A stretch of 64,000 bases of DNA from Eustoma russellianum (taxonomy: Eukaryota; Streptophyta; Magnoliopsida; Gentianales; Gentianaceae), in the NCBI GenBank assembly GCA_036186865.1, contig AP025069.1:7631654-7695653 (forward strand), in the 5' to 3' direction. The translations under genes and the position numbers were made by a program. This document shows positions 43,079 through 54,935 of this stretch, in pieces. The notes beneath the pieces are model-generated. The model was not told the DNA's origin. It did no database searches and was given only the letters and a program-made list of their open reading frames with translations. Position 1 is the first letter of the stretch. Each line of letters begins with the position of its first letter.

Positions 43079-45682
43079 TGCACCTGCAAAAAAAACACTA
43101 TTAGAGGGGGGGTGAATAGTGGTTAGCGGAAATTACACTACTACCCTTGATTAAAATCCCTTTTGAAAACAGAATCTGATACTACCTCTGATTCAAAACC
43201 CGTTTTTGAAAAATTCAAAATCCTTGTACACAATTCTAAAAATTATGAAAATTTCCAGAACTTAACTTGAATGTATTGAAAATAATCTATCCAAACATTA
43301 GACAAAAACAAGATTCTTTGACCCTTCAAACAAAAAAAAAAGATTCAGATGATTAATCTAGACAGGATTGGACAGAATGTTGTTGAAATTGGAAAACATG
43401 TTTCTCTTTGAATACTCAACAAAAAAGGTTGATCTTTATGTCAAAACATTCCTTAGGGTGTCTAGTTTATGTTTCCAAAAGGCCCTAACCTTAAAAAATT
43501 TTTGGTTAAAGCAGAATTCAAGGTTTCTCAAAACTGGTCAGATTGCAGCCAAATTAGAGCAGTTATTTTGAAAAGACTGAAAGACTAACCTTCCCTTGCT
43601 CAAATCATGCGATTCTTGTTGCAAATGAAAGCTAACAGTCCGAAGTATACCTCCACCAAAAATCACGAATTTGGAAATTGTTTAGCTATTTTTTCACAAC
43701 ATGAGAATTTGTACGAAATCTGTACTGAAAAAGGACAGAAAACAGAAAAATGTAAAGAAGACAAGAACGCCAAGAATTTATCCTGGATCGGTGAATGTGA
43801 CCTGCTCCAGTCCCAAGGAAGACCTTTCTTTGGATTTCACTAAGGTATGAACCAAATTACAGCAACAAACAATCTTGATCCTTGGGTTAAACACCAACCA
43901 TATTCAAAACTTGGATGAACACCTCTATGCAACTCTTGGTTGGAACACCTCTATCACCTATTCAAGTACCCTTATAGATTTGGCTAATCAATCGTACAAA
44001 TGAGACACAAGAGGCTTGTAGCTCTACAACAAATATCACAAGAACACATTGGTTACAAAGAATGAAACAAGAATGAAGAGAAGAAGAAGATAGCAAGACA
44101 AATCAACTATTGCTTTCAAGTGTGTGTTATTGTTCTTTTTCTTCACCTTTGCCTCCTATTTATAGTGTGAAATGGCTCTTGAAGATAAAAACTCCAGTGT
44201 GTCACCATCTTCATCGTCAAGTCCTAGTTGTCTTCACATCATTGGTTGACCACATAATCATCTTGTACACTTGGCAACCTAGAGAAGAATGATTGATCCA
44301 CCTTGAAATTTCTGCACGGCCGATTTTTTGCCATAAAAAATGACTTGGAATTTGCTTGAAAAATAAAGATAATGCTGAGGGATATTACCACCAAGAAACC
44401 CTGAAATCCTTGAAAAGATAATAAGGCATGTGAGGCTGCCTTTTGACTCACCAAATCTTCCAATTCCAACCATGTAGCCGTTGGCTACCATTTGAAAAAT
44501 CCTAGTTGGCAATTTTTGCCAACTAGCTTCTTTTTGGTTGGTCCACTTGTCACCAAGACATAAAATAAGTACACCATCATATCCATCTGAATATGCACGT
44601 TTTTCAACACATATATATGTATATCAACTAAAATTTTTGAAGAAAAAATCAACAAATAATAGTTGACAAGATTATGTCAACATATAACACCAAAATTCCC
44701 ACTTTTTCTTCTTGTATGTTGTGACTATTTTCAAACCTTTAACACCTTTAAATTCTCTTAAAAATGATGATTAATGTCCTCCAATAACATATAGAAGAGA
44801 GTCTTCAAAAAAAAATAGAATGTGACATCACAACTCGTCACATATCCCACTATCGTCGATAATATCATCAATTAGAGAAATAACAGAAGGTCAGCAAATA
44901 ATCTTCAATATAATTATCAATCAACTCAAGAATAAAGATAATAATATACTCAAGAGATTCCTTGAGTGAAAATACCAAAAATATCCATAGAGGTAAAATG
45001 ACCAAAATGTCCCTGGTGAGAGAAAACTCTAGAAATGACCCGGATGGTAACAAATAGATATAATAACATCTTTGTCATGATAAATAACATGATAATAAGT
45101 CCTTGAAATTTTCCACCATATCATGTTTCTACAAAACTCAAATTACCAATTTTCTCCTTTTTGGTAAGTTGTAGAATTTTTCAAGGCGCATTAGTCACAA
45201 TGCATTTATAAATATCAAAAACCACATAATATCAACATAATGAATATATATAAAACATGTAAAAATGAAAAAAAACCATTATATAACATTTTAGAAAAAT
45301 ATTTCTAAAAACCCTAAACATCGGTAGATCGAAGTTTTTCAGCTTCAGAGATCGATGTCTCATAGTGTGTTTCAGAGTTTGTCTCTGACCTACATCGATC
45401 GGTCGAAGTGAGGGTTCGATGTATACATCGGTCAGTCGATATGTCTCAGGTTTAGAGATCGATGTCTCAAAGTGAGATCTTGAATTTTCTCTGTCTTACA
45501 TGGATCGATTGATGTGAGGGGTCGAAGTACATCGATCGATTGAAGCTCAACTACCTGAGAGATCTATGTCATTTTTCTCAACTTTTCAACTCTTAATCAT
45601 TTATAACAATACGTGTGACATTTTTAAGAATCAATCACTTAAAATCACGACCTTGAAAATTATCCAAGCATATTCCTCAACA
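43079..45682 (-). repeat. Copia-B 3' LTR (about 2.6 kb)
   Basis: On minus it starts TGTTGAGGAATATGC at 45682 after the polypurine tract AAAAGGGGGAGAA and ends TTTGCAGGTGCA at 43079. Near its end it has CTATTCACCCCCCC, the counterpart of CTATTCAACCCCCCC in the Copia-C and Copia-D LTRs. The block caagaatttatcctgga..cctgctccag (about 43770-43815) matches their caagaattttatactgg..cctactccag. Around 45320-45570 it carries repeated ATCGATGT words. It contains no gene. Confidence 0.75.
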
Positions 45683-46089
45683 TTCTCCCCCTTTTGGATA
45701 ATTTTCAAAATAACTTAACATGATTTTAATGTCACAACTCTTTAACAATTATTTATGACATATTTACCAATTTTATGCCAATTGAATTGTTTTGAAAACC
45801 TCACCATTACCAATTGTTTCACCAATTCTATACCAATAGTTTTCAAACTCTCAAATCTCATATGTGTTCATGTGCTCCCCCTCAACTTATACTCTCCCCT
45901 TAACCTATGCTCAAAACTTATACCAATCGAAATTTAGCATATTATTTTCAACTCAAATCCAAATCATGACATACCAACTAAAATCATATCCTTATTCTAT
46001 CTCCCCATTTATTTTGCAAATCATGCAAAAGACAGAATTGCGCAATTGTATCAAATGTCATAATACCTAACTTGGCTCATAAGTTTTCA

Positions 46090-46588
46090 AAAGTGGATTG
46101 ATTAAGGGGTTTGGTGAAGATGGCAGCTAGTTGATGATCAGTTCTTACATGATCTATGGTTATGTCCCCACTATGAACATGATCTCAAACGAAATGGTAT
46201 CGTATCTCAATACATTGGCCTTTGAATGAAGTACCGGATTCCGAGAAAGATTAATCGCACTTGTACTATTGCATAAAATTGGAACCTTATTCATTTTAAT
46301 GCCAAAATCACTAAGTTGTTGTTTAAGGAAAAGTATTTTGGTAGTGCATAAGCTTAAGGCTATATACTCGGCTTCGGTGATAGAAAGAGCTACACTAGCT
46401 TGCTTTTTAGAAAACCTAGAGATCAAGTTGGTTCCTCTGAATTGACATGTTCCGCTAGTGGATTTTCTATCTAACTTACAACTGACATAATCAGCATCAC
46501 TATAAGCATACCGTTCTAGCTTAACCTTTCTATCATACGAAAGTCCTAAGTGAGGTGTGTGTTTAAGATATCTAAATATCTTTTTCAT
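46090..46588 (-). pseudogene. Copia-B RNase H
   Basis: On minus: YSDADYVSCKLDRKSTSGTC and FSKKQASVALSITEAEYIAL, LFLKQQLSDFGI, LCNSTSAINLSRNPVLHSKA, then HxRYD..FE before a frame end at 46160. The third catalytic Asp position reads Asn (CNSTSA for CDSMSA in Copia-D). It is separated from RT by a TAA/shift near 46590. Confidence 0.82.
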
Positions 46589-46594
46589 TGCATT

Positions 46595-47893
46595 TTAATG
46601 TGATACCTTAGGACACACATTAAACATGATATTAGGTTTTGACGCGGTTATATATAATAGTGACCCAATCATAGACCTATAAAGTGTGTCATCAAAAGGT
46701 TTACCATTTTCATCATTGTCTAGTTTGATGCTAACACTCATAGGGGTATGTGTTGGTTTCAACTCTTCAAATCCAAACTTCTTAATCATATCATTGATAT
46801 GCTTAAGTTGGATAATGTGGATTCCTTGAGGGGTTTGATTGATTTGAAGCCCTAAGAAGCAATTCAACTCCCCTACCATTGACATTTCAAATTCTGACTT
46901 TATACACTCTTCGAAATCTTTTACTAAGGTAGGGTTTGTTGAACAAAAGATTATGTCATCTACATATATTTGGACTATAAACAAATCATTATCTTTTCTT
47001 TTTATAAATAATGTGTTGTCTATGGTCCTCCTTTGATAATTATTTGCAATAAGAAAGTTTGCAAATATATCATGCCAAGCTCTTGGAGCTTGTTTCAAAC
47101 CATATAAAGCTTTCTTAAGCTTGTATATATTGTTAAGATTCTTTGGATCTTCAAATTTAGGGGGTTGTTTGACAAAAGCCTCTTCTTGAATGTATCCATT
47201 CAAGAACACACTCTTGTCATCCATTTGGAAGAATTCAATATTGCTTAGACTTGCAATCGCATATAACAATCTAATTGCTTCTAGTCGTCCAACGGGTGCA
47301 AAGGTTTCTTCAGAGTGTATTCCTTCTTGTTGGTTATAAACTTGTGCGCCTAGCCTAGCCTTATTTCGTGTGATGTTTCCTTGTTCATCCATTTTATTCC
47401 TAAAGACCCATTTAGTTCCTATTATATACTTATTTTCGGTTTTAGGTACTAAGTCCCACACGTTGTTCATGGTGAATTGGTTTAATTCTTCATGCATGGC
47501 ATCTGTCCAAGATATATCACCTAAGGCTTCTTTAACATTCTTACGTTCTAAGTGTGAGATTAAGCTATGTCCTTTAGGTTGACTTATGTTTCTACGTGTT
47601 CTAACCCCAACACTTGGATTCCCAATGATTAACTCTTTAGGATGTTTATGTTTATCTTTTATAAACCACCAATTCCTAGGTTGACTAGGTTCACCCTCAT
47701 CTTGTTCAAATGTATCATTAGTGTGAACATTGTCGTATACAATTGGATCATCTAGCAAGTTAGTTGTATTATATTCCAATTGTAAAATTTCTTCATTTAT
47801 TTCATCTAAGGGTTCATGCATGTCTTGTTTAGAGGGAGTTGGTTCTAGATGATCAAGTACAGACTCAAGTAATATATCATCATCATCAAACAT
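46595..47893 (-). CDS. pol: Copia-B reverse transcriptase (open frame)
   Basis: An open frame of 432 codons on minus. An acidic linker is followed by ELIIGNPSVGVRTRRN, then the RT domain from about residue 130: [31 protein letters not shown] (usual LVAQGYNQ), [34 protein letters not shown] (usual [11 protein letters not shown]), [25 protein letters not shown] (catalytic YVDD intact) and SMVGELNCFLGLQI. It ends SLLYITASKPNIMFNVCPK. Although open, several normally fixed residues have changed, so activity is unlikely. Confidence 0.85.
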   Translation of the reverse strand: MFDDDDILLESVLDHLEPTPSKQDMHEPLDEINEEILQLEYNTTNLLDDPIVYDNVHTNDTFEQDEGEPSQPRNWWFIKDKHKHPKELIIGNPSVGVRTRRNISQPKGHSLISHLERKNVKEALGDISWTDAMHEELNQFTMNNVWDLVPKTENKYIIGTKWVFRNKMDEQGNITRNKARLGAQVYNQQEGIHSEETFAPVGRLEAIRLLYAIASLSNIEFFQMDDKSVFLNGYIQEEAFVKQPPKFEDPKNLNNIYKLKKALYGLKQAPRAWHDIFANFLIANNYQRRTIDNTLFIKRKDNDLFIVQIYVDDIIFCSTNPTLVKDFEECIKSEFEMSMVGELNCFLGLQINQTPQGIHIIQLKHINDMIKKFGFEELKPTHTPMSVSIKLDNDENGKPFDDTLYRSMIGSLLYITASKPNIMFNVCPKVSH

Positions 47894-48242
47894 ATTTTCA
47901 ATATTATTCTCTTGTTTATGTTGAGTTTTATCACTAACTTATAGATATGCATTTTAATTGAATTTCACATGTATGGATTCAATTATCTTTCTAGATGCAG
48001 GAATAAAACACCTATATGCTCTTGAGCTAGTTGAATAACCAACAAATATGCATTCAATAGACTTTTGTTCAAACTTGTCTAAATTATCTTTGGTGTTAAG
48101 TACAAAACATTTACATCCAAATACTCTAAGATAATCTATCTTAGGTTGTCTATTTTTTTAATAATTTGTAAGGTGTTTTATCTAATTTCATTCTAATAGA
48201 AAGTCTATTTATAATATAACATGCACAACTAACAGCTTCAGC

Positions 48243-48840
48243 CTATAAATATTTAGGTACATTGTTTTCATACAACATTGTGCTCGTTATTTCTTGTATA
48301 ATTCTATTTTTACGTTCAACAACTTCATTGAGTTGTGGTGTTCTAGATGCTGAGATTTCATGTTTAATTCCATGCAATTCACAAAACTTGACTACATCTT
48401 TGTTTTTAAATTCTCCGCCTGTATCACTCCTAATTCTTTTAACATTTTCTTCATAAAGAGTTTCAAGTTGCTTTATAAGAGTTTCGATTGACAATGGAGC
48501 ATCGTCTTTGTGTTTAAGGAACAGTGTCTGTGTATTGTGAGTAATCTCTACTATGAAACACACATAGTAGTGCCCACCAAGACTTCTTGTCCTACTTGGA
48601 CCAAATAATTCTAAGTGAAGCAATTCTAGCACATGACTAGTACTCACTTCATGCAATTCTAGTACATGACTAGTACTCACTTCATTTTTTGGTTTTAATG
48701 TTTCTTTAATACGTTTCCCTTTAATAAACGTTTCGCACATTTGAAAATTATATAAGTCTAACTTAGGCGTACTTCTAATTAAGTTCTTCTCAGATAACTT
48801 TTCAATAGTTGAAATTCCTATATGGCCTAGTCATCTATAC
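48243..48840 (-). pseudogene. Copia-B integrase remnant
   Basis: On minus: an RRLGHIGIS-like pre-integrase zinc region (near 48800-48840, broken), then 48243-48740: LHLELFGPSRTRSLGGHYY (first catalytic Asp lost, Glu here), RSDTGGEFKNKD (second Asp) and TPQLNEVVERKNRIIQE (Glu present). A stop follows PKYL. A 30-bp duplication repeats VSTSHVLEL. Confidence 0.78.
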
Positions 48841-49139
48841 CATAAGTTTACATCTAAGTCATGTGATATTGAACATTTAACCTTAGCATCTAACATATTA
48901 TGTTAGGAAAGTGTATAAATGTTACCATCCCTATTTTCTTTTAATACAATCTCTCCATGTTCATTAGCTATATCACAAAAATCAGGGAGAAAAGAAACAT
49001 AATAACAGGAATCTATAAGTTGCAAAGTGCTTAATAAATTATAAGAAAGATTTCTTACTACTAACACATTTCAAACCGATTGATCCTTTTCCAATAACTT
49101 TTCCCTTGTTGTCACCGAACGTCACCTTTCCCCTATTCT

Positions 49140-49215
49140 CAATATGTTCTAACTCGGTGAATAGTTTTGGGTTGCCCATCATATGTCATGAACATTCACT
49201 TTCTAAAAACCATTT
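49140..49215 (-). pseudogene. Copia-B protease, active site destroyed
   Basis: On minus the region matching [13 protein letters not shown] of Copia-D reads WFLESECS-stop-HMMGN. Asp is replaced by Glu, Gly by Glu, and a stop falls in the motif. The following VTFGDNKGKVIGKGSIG text confirms homology. Confidence 0.78.
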
Positions 49216-49889
49216 GGTTTTTAGCTTCTTTGACTTTGCCTCCTTCTTGTATTCCTTGCTATTTTCCTACAATGGAGACAAAGTTTTGGTTACCCTTTAC
49301 TTGGGTCCTTGAATGTTAGTGGCGCCACCCTTGGCTAGATATCCCTTAGGAATCCAAACTTGGACGTATCTTCTAGGCACATATTTAACATTAGTTGCAT
49401 ATAAAGGATTAACATGTATTTGACCATTCCATTTACAAGATGATGATGCATTGTCATACATGTTATACCTTGGTTATTAAGTACTATGTCTTGGCCGATT
49501 TTGATAAAGAGTGGAAGGCATATGATTTTGTTTCTTGAATGACGTTATGTATGTGTGTTCATATGCATTTGTATAAGTCTTATATGAATGTTGCCTATAC
49601 TTAGGTTCTTAATAAGTTGGATGCATTTGATTTTGTCTAGATACATTTGTATACATATAGGCATAATTTCTATGTGGTCTAGATGCAAAGTCTTGCCTAG
49701 TTGTATGTTTATATGTGTGTGCTTCTGTGGGTGTGTGTTGCATTTTTATCTTGGAATAAGCACAAGAAGGAGTAGAAGAAGATGTATCAGGCAAAGTTTA
49801 TTTTATTTTTGTTGCTTTATAAGGTTGTTTAGTACTTGACGAAACAAACTTAGTCTTTTTATCTACTTTGACATCTTCTTCTTTATATA

Positions 49890-51254
49890 CTAATCCAGTT
49901 TTATCATTTTCATATTTTTGTGAATCAGTGTATCTAGCATGTTGGTTCCAAACTTAAATTGTTCTAACATTTTTTGTAAGTTTAGTTTAGAAGATCTAAG
50001 TTGAATTATCTCATTTTCACAACTTTCTAACTTAGATTTCAACATACTATTTTCAGTTTTTAACATTTGTTCATTTTTCCTATATGATTCAATTTTAATC
50101 TCTAATGAATCAAGAGTATTAGTTGACACTCTTTGATAAATTCTAATTGATCAGAAAATTCCAAGTTGGATGTCTTCAACTTGTCATTTTTTTCAATTAG
50201 TTTCTTCTTTTATTTAGAGAGCCTTTTACAATGAACATGCATGCTTAAAAATTCTTCATACATTTCGTCAAATGACATTTCATTATCAGAATATTCCTCA
50301 AATGAAGAACTTACCTCGTTGGATACAAAGCAGACTTGAGCTTCCTCAGTGTCGGATTATGAATCGGACGAGTCGCTCCATGTGCTCACATTCATTGCTC
50401 GTTTGCCTTTCCTTGGCTTGGTCTCCTTTGCCTTTGATTTTTGCGTCTCGTTATCTTGTTTGTTATTATTATTATTGTTGGCGTTTTTCTTTGTCGGACA
50501 ATCATAAGAGATGTGTCCTCTTTGACCGCATTCGTAACATTTTAAATCCTTATTATACCATTTGTTGTTATTAGAGTTATTTTTCTTAGGTTGAGAAGAA
50601 GAAGAAGAAGAAGATCGTTGTCTATTCCTATTAGGCCGTTTAAGAAGCTTTCTAAGTTTTCTACCTATTAATATTAATTCATCGTCAAATTCATTATCAC
50701 TATTACTATCATCACTACTTGTATGTGACTAAGTCGTTTTGAAAGCTATAGACTTACAGGATGATTTAGATGACTCAGACTTCCATTGATTTAGTTTTAC
50801 CACGTATACTCTAAGTGAACCGAACAATTCATTCATTTTAGTGATTGATTTTTTTTCTTCAATTGCCGTGACTTTAGGATCCCATTCAGCAGGAAGGCTT
50901 CGCAGCACCTTTTGAACCCTCTCGTTGTTGGTAAATGATTTTTCTAAAGCTTCAAGGGCATTGAAAATGTTAGTAATCCTCGAATCCATAGATGTTATGG
51001 ATTCGTTTGGAAACATTTTGAAAGATTCAAGCTCAGACATAAGCATATTTATTTTTGACTCTTTTACACAGCTAGTACCTTTATGCTTTAACTCTAAAGA
51101 CTTCCACATGCCGTGTGCATTTGTGCAATTTGAAACATATCTTGCTTCAGAAGTCGTTAGTCCGTTTAACAATAATTTCATAGCCTTAGCATTCATGGAC
51201 ATTTTCTCTTTTTCTTCGGAAGACCATTCACTTTTATGTTTTTCTACTTCTTGT
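49890..51254 (-). pseudogene. gag: Copia-B gag, first codons missing
   Basis: On minus it opens in mid-gag (EWSSEEKEKMSMNAKAMKLL), runs open at 50729-51202 (HKGTSCVKESKINMLMSELE, VLRSLPAEWDPKVTAIEE), hits a stop at 50729, then continues with a basic/Ser-rich region (Ser run at 50594-50614), zinc knuckle CYECGQRGHISYDC (about 50499-50539) and a coiled-coil-like segment at 49890-50129 (leucine heptads; KLESCENEIIQLRSS). Comparison with Copia-D gag shows about 60 N-terminal codons are missing at 51254, where Copia-C's LTR begins. Confidence 0.8.
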
Positions 51255-52662
51255 TGTAGGATCTACAAGGCACCACTAGAATAGGGGGGGGGGGGTTGAA
51301 TAGTGGGTGCGGAAAATGTGGTTTTTAAATTTTTTTTATAACCAAAAACCAAAACGTTTTGAAAACTAGGTTAAAGGTCTTAAGAAATTCTGAAATTTGG
51401 AAAGAACTTAGCCTCATATGTTATGAGTGTCTCCTAAAACTTTCAGATTTAAATTCAACCTCTAACCCCTTGAAAATTCGTTGGTGGTCAGATTGCACAA
51501 ATCTGCCAAAAACGGTAGGCTGATTTGAAAAATTAATTCCTATTTGTACGTAACTCCAAATGCTCTTAAAATTTAAAGACTAACCCATTACAAGTTTTAT
51601 TTAAATGGGTTGAAACAGTTTTGAAAAATTCTTTTGGTAAGTTAGTCAAATATGATCAAAGTCTCAACCTTTGCAAGACTGAAAATCAGACTGCACTAGT
51701 TTCAGAACTTTGGACGTTTGGATGACTTATACTTGTCCAAAAGGGTTGAAACTTGCGTCAAATTAACCTTAGGATGTGTGTCTATGTTTCTTAAAAGTTT
51801 AGTAATTTTTCAAATTCATTTACTATTTTTACAAACGTGATCAAAAATGATAAACAGTGCTGAAACTGAAAGCAAGTGCCGAAAGTAAATGACACCAAGA
51901 ATTTTATACTGGTTTGGTTATAAACAACCTACTCCAGTCTTCGAGGACACCTTTCTCGGTTCAAACTAATCACACAACACAAAGAACACCTTACCACAAG
52001 GTTGATGGAGTTACACACCAACTCCAACCCTTTTACAAACCTTGTATGTGAATACAATGCACACGAACACCACCACCTCGCAAGTCCAAGATTGATCACA
52101 CCTTGATCACTCTTTTACAATGATAAAGAATATGTGGTGGACTGTATGAAGCCTACTCAAGTATATCAATATGAGTACAATAGGCTTTTAGAGAGAAGAA
52201 AGAAAGAAAGGTAGAAGGAAGAAGATGAAAAACGTTTTTGATCTTGAATTTTGCAACTCTTGTTCTTGTCATTGTTTGCTCTTCTATTCTCCTTTTTAAT
52301 CACATTGGCCGCCCCCCTATAGCTCATTCCTCTCTTGAAAATTATCTTCTAAGTCTTTGGAAGAGTATATGACATCATTGTGACATGTCTTTGCTTACTA
52401 GGCATCTCCTCATTGGATGATCATTAAGCTCTTGCTTACTTGGCACTCCTCATTGCATGATCATTAAGCTCTTGCTTACTTGGCACTCATTGATTGGTTG
52501 AATGTTATCATCACTTGATGACGAGACAAATCTGAGAATAACACTTAAAACATGTGCCAAAATCATCATAAAATGATTACCATAATTCACAAGATTATCA
52601 CACAAATTTAGTTAGGAAAATAACTCCAAAATATCATGTAAAAATCGACCATAACATCACTT

Positions 52663-53029
52663 GCACATGCTGAAATCTCATCATGTGTAACATTCATCTT
52701 TTATTCAAAATATTGCCTATTTTATATTGATTTAATACAAGAAATCAAAGAACAATTCAATCACCATTTAGTATACAATATTCTCATCATGTATGGAATA
52801 AAAATTGGACACCAATAAGGCCTCAAAATCGGCCAACATACATTACATACAAGCTGAAATTTTCAGCATGTGTGATATTAAAAAAATCACCATTTTAATT
52901 CCATAACTTATTCAAAATACTTCCATACAATCTCCCAATTAATTCACTTAATTCAAGAACTAAAATATTGCTCATTATTATGTTAAAAACGGCCAGCTCT
53001 TTAGCACATGCTAAAATTTTCAGCATGTG
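52663..53029. repeat. Triplicated palindrome in Copia-C LTR
   Basis: Three palindromic words centred on GCTGAAA/TTTCAGC flanked by CACAT/ATGTG: 52663-52687, 52851-52872 and 53005-53029. Each is followed or preceded by a GGCC-A/GGCCGA-like word in about 160-185-bp units. The same trio occurs in the Copia-D LTR. Confidence 0.75.
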
Positions 53030-53964
53030 TTACAAATGTGACATAAGTTTGAAATGTTACCTTGTGTAGCTCCTTCCTTTATATCATCAACATTGTATGC
53101 TTTATTCTTGACCAATCAAGATGCCAACTAAGCTCCACATATGCTCTAACATGGCTGTTATAGGCGTTTGAAACGACTTGTGCATGTGTTGAATTTTATT
53201 TTTGCAAACTTTGCAAAATAGTGCACATTTAATTATACACACATGGTATATTCCAATCAGCCCTTAATTGAATTTTTTAGAACACTTTGAGATGTATGAA
53301 ATATGTAGAAAGTGTCTAGATACATGTTGTATGATGTGCCAAAAACATTCCATGTGTTGTGTAAGTAGAAAACCAAATTTTCAATGTTTATCGATTACCC
53401 GATTTTTCTCTAATTAAATTCCAAATTTTTGCACATGTTATATATATTATGTTACACATAATATACATAAATTAAACTTTAATATTCAGCTCGTAAGGCT
53501 GATTAAAGTGGCGCCTAGACATGTGACAATTGAAATTGGAATCTCCACAATTTGGCCTTAATGTGGGGTGATTTGTGTGTGCCAACATGGATTGATTTTA
53601 TGGCTGCACATACACTGTAACCCACGAAATTTGTAAATATTTTTGATTGTAGAGGCTGACTATCTATTTATGCCAAGTACGTGACACGTTGGCGAAGTTT
53701 CGGTATTCGTCCGATACGACAATTTTCTTTTTAGAACCTTTTAACATGTCGTATTAAATTTGTCATCACCATGACTTATATCATATGATATAAGTCCTGA
53801 ATATACTCATAAATATGATTTAAGTATGGTGGTGTGACGTTAATGTACGTATATAAAATATATAACATATCGGTAGTACGTTGGAATAAATGTGTATGTG
53901 CCTTTTCAAAAAAATCTGAAAATATTCCATACATTCGCCATGGTCATAGCTCTGGATCAGTTTA

Positions 53965-53992
53965 GTTGCCCATATCATACGATATGGGCAAT
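53965..53992 (+). other. L1 3' UTR hairpin, L1-10 module 1
   Basis: TTGCCCATATC pairs perfectly with GATATGGGCAA around loop ATAC, extendable by one G-U pair. TGCGGGTATG follows. Confidence 0.75.
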
Positions 53993-54070
53993 GCGGGTAT
54001 GCATACTCTCCTTTATCATACTCATATACTGTGGCATATATCTTCCATGTATTACATACTCCATAGCTTT

Positions 54071-54098
54071 GTTACCCATATCAATCGATATGGGTAAC
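54071..54098 (+). other. L1 3' UTR hairpin, L1-10 module 2
   Basis: GTTACCCATATC pairs perfectly (12 bp) with GATATGGGTAAC around loop AATC. CTGGGTAAT follows. Compared with module 1 a G-C pair is replaced by A-T, a compensatory change. Confidence 0.76.
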
Positions 54099-54362
54099 CT
54101 GGGTAATTTCTCCACCACAAATATTTGCTGCACTTTCAGAGATACAACTGCTGACATACATATTTTTTATCATACTCCTAATCCTTCATTATGTTTGTGC
54201 ATGGAACATGGATTACACTGGCAACTTCGGAGGAGCATACATTGGCGATTTCACCATCGACAGCAACACGTTACAACCATGCAGCTTACGTCCTCTACAC
54301 GATTGTATTCTTTATCTACATGTAAATAAACCAATCATATAAATATGTACGCTTTTTCCTTT

Positions 54363-54397
54363 GCCAAGGTTTATCCACAAGGGTGGTTTTACATGGC
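54363..54397 (+). other. L1 3' UTR stem-loop (SL3), L1-10 copy
   Basis: Outer stem GCCA/TGGC encloses CCAC-AAGG-GTGG, followed by AAGGTTTTAATGCGGCATATC. Confidence 0.65.
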
Positions 54398-54935
54398 AAG
54401 GTTTTAATGCGGCATATCGTATATGATTGGAGGCACCAACTTATATGTTCGTTATACTATTATTTAGATTTCAATGATGATCATTCTAATATGGTATTCC
54501 TCCGCCATAAGTGAGGCATAATAAAAAGCATTCTTCCCGATTAAAAAAAATATATATATAAGGTAATGGCGTGTGATATATGTGTGTAGAGGAGAATGGA
54601 AGACTTTCCTTTCTTCACCTTGTTGCATTTGTGTCTTTTTCAAATATTGCTTCCTTTAATGAATTACTTAGTTTAATTAACTAAGTACTTCACTTAATGA
54701 ACTAGTTTAGTTCATTAATGGTTGCACCTGAAAATAGTTTAAACACAACAAATGTTTGCCATTTGATGTATGCTTTAGAGCTTCATGGCTCGTTAGTACG
54801 GCAACATTATATATGAACTATATAAGGCAAGTTTTATGCAACAACGTGTCATTTCACAAAATATGTCATGCATTTCTTTGTAACACGTTATTTAAATCAT
54901 GCATTTTGAAATCACTCAAACCCTTTTTCTCAACA

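Larger units (their letters stand above)
43079..51254 (-). mobile_element. Copia-B: SIRE/Maximus-like copia, 5' part displaced
   Basis: On minus the order is gag (from about codon 60), zinc knuckle, protease, integrase, RT, RNase H, polypurine tract (45683-45695) and a 2.6-kb 3' LTR (43079-45682). It sits in the gypsy integrase. Its own gag is interrupted at 51254 by the LTR of Copia-C, so its first gag codons, PBS and 5' LTR should lie right of the window. Pol wording matches Copia-D closely (same lineage), but with more lesions. Confidence 0.8.
53931..54570 (+). mobile_element. L1-10: L1 3' UTR fragment inserted in the Copia-C LTR
   Basis: This copy of about 640 bp consists only of the L1 3' UTR. 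It has two hairpins (53965-53992 and 54071-54098), a CATAAATATG box (54335-54345), SL3 (54363-54397), the terminal motif CCTCCGCCATAAGTGAGG (54496-54513), AATAAAA and an A/TA tail. The Copia-D LTR lacks it at the matching site (about 56105-56110). A short AAAATAT on both sides is a possible TSD. Confidence 0.75.
51255..54935 (-). repeat. Copia-C 3' LTR, interrupted by L1-10
   Basis: On minus it starts TGTTGAGAAAAAGGG at 54935 after AAAGAGGGAGAT and ends CTTGTAGATCCTACA at 51255. It aligns in reverse to 55717-58756 along its length. A C-run (G13 on plus, 51283-51295) sits near its end. Subtracting the insertion of about 640 bp leaves about 3.04 kb, equal to the Copia-D LTR. Confidence 0.85.

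Noticed and set aside
43368..43843. Short open frames in the Copia-B LTR
   Set aside because: They lie wholly within the LTR, are not shared with the other SIRE-like LTRs and lack domains.
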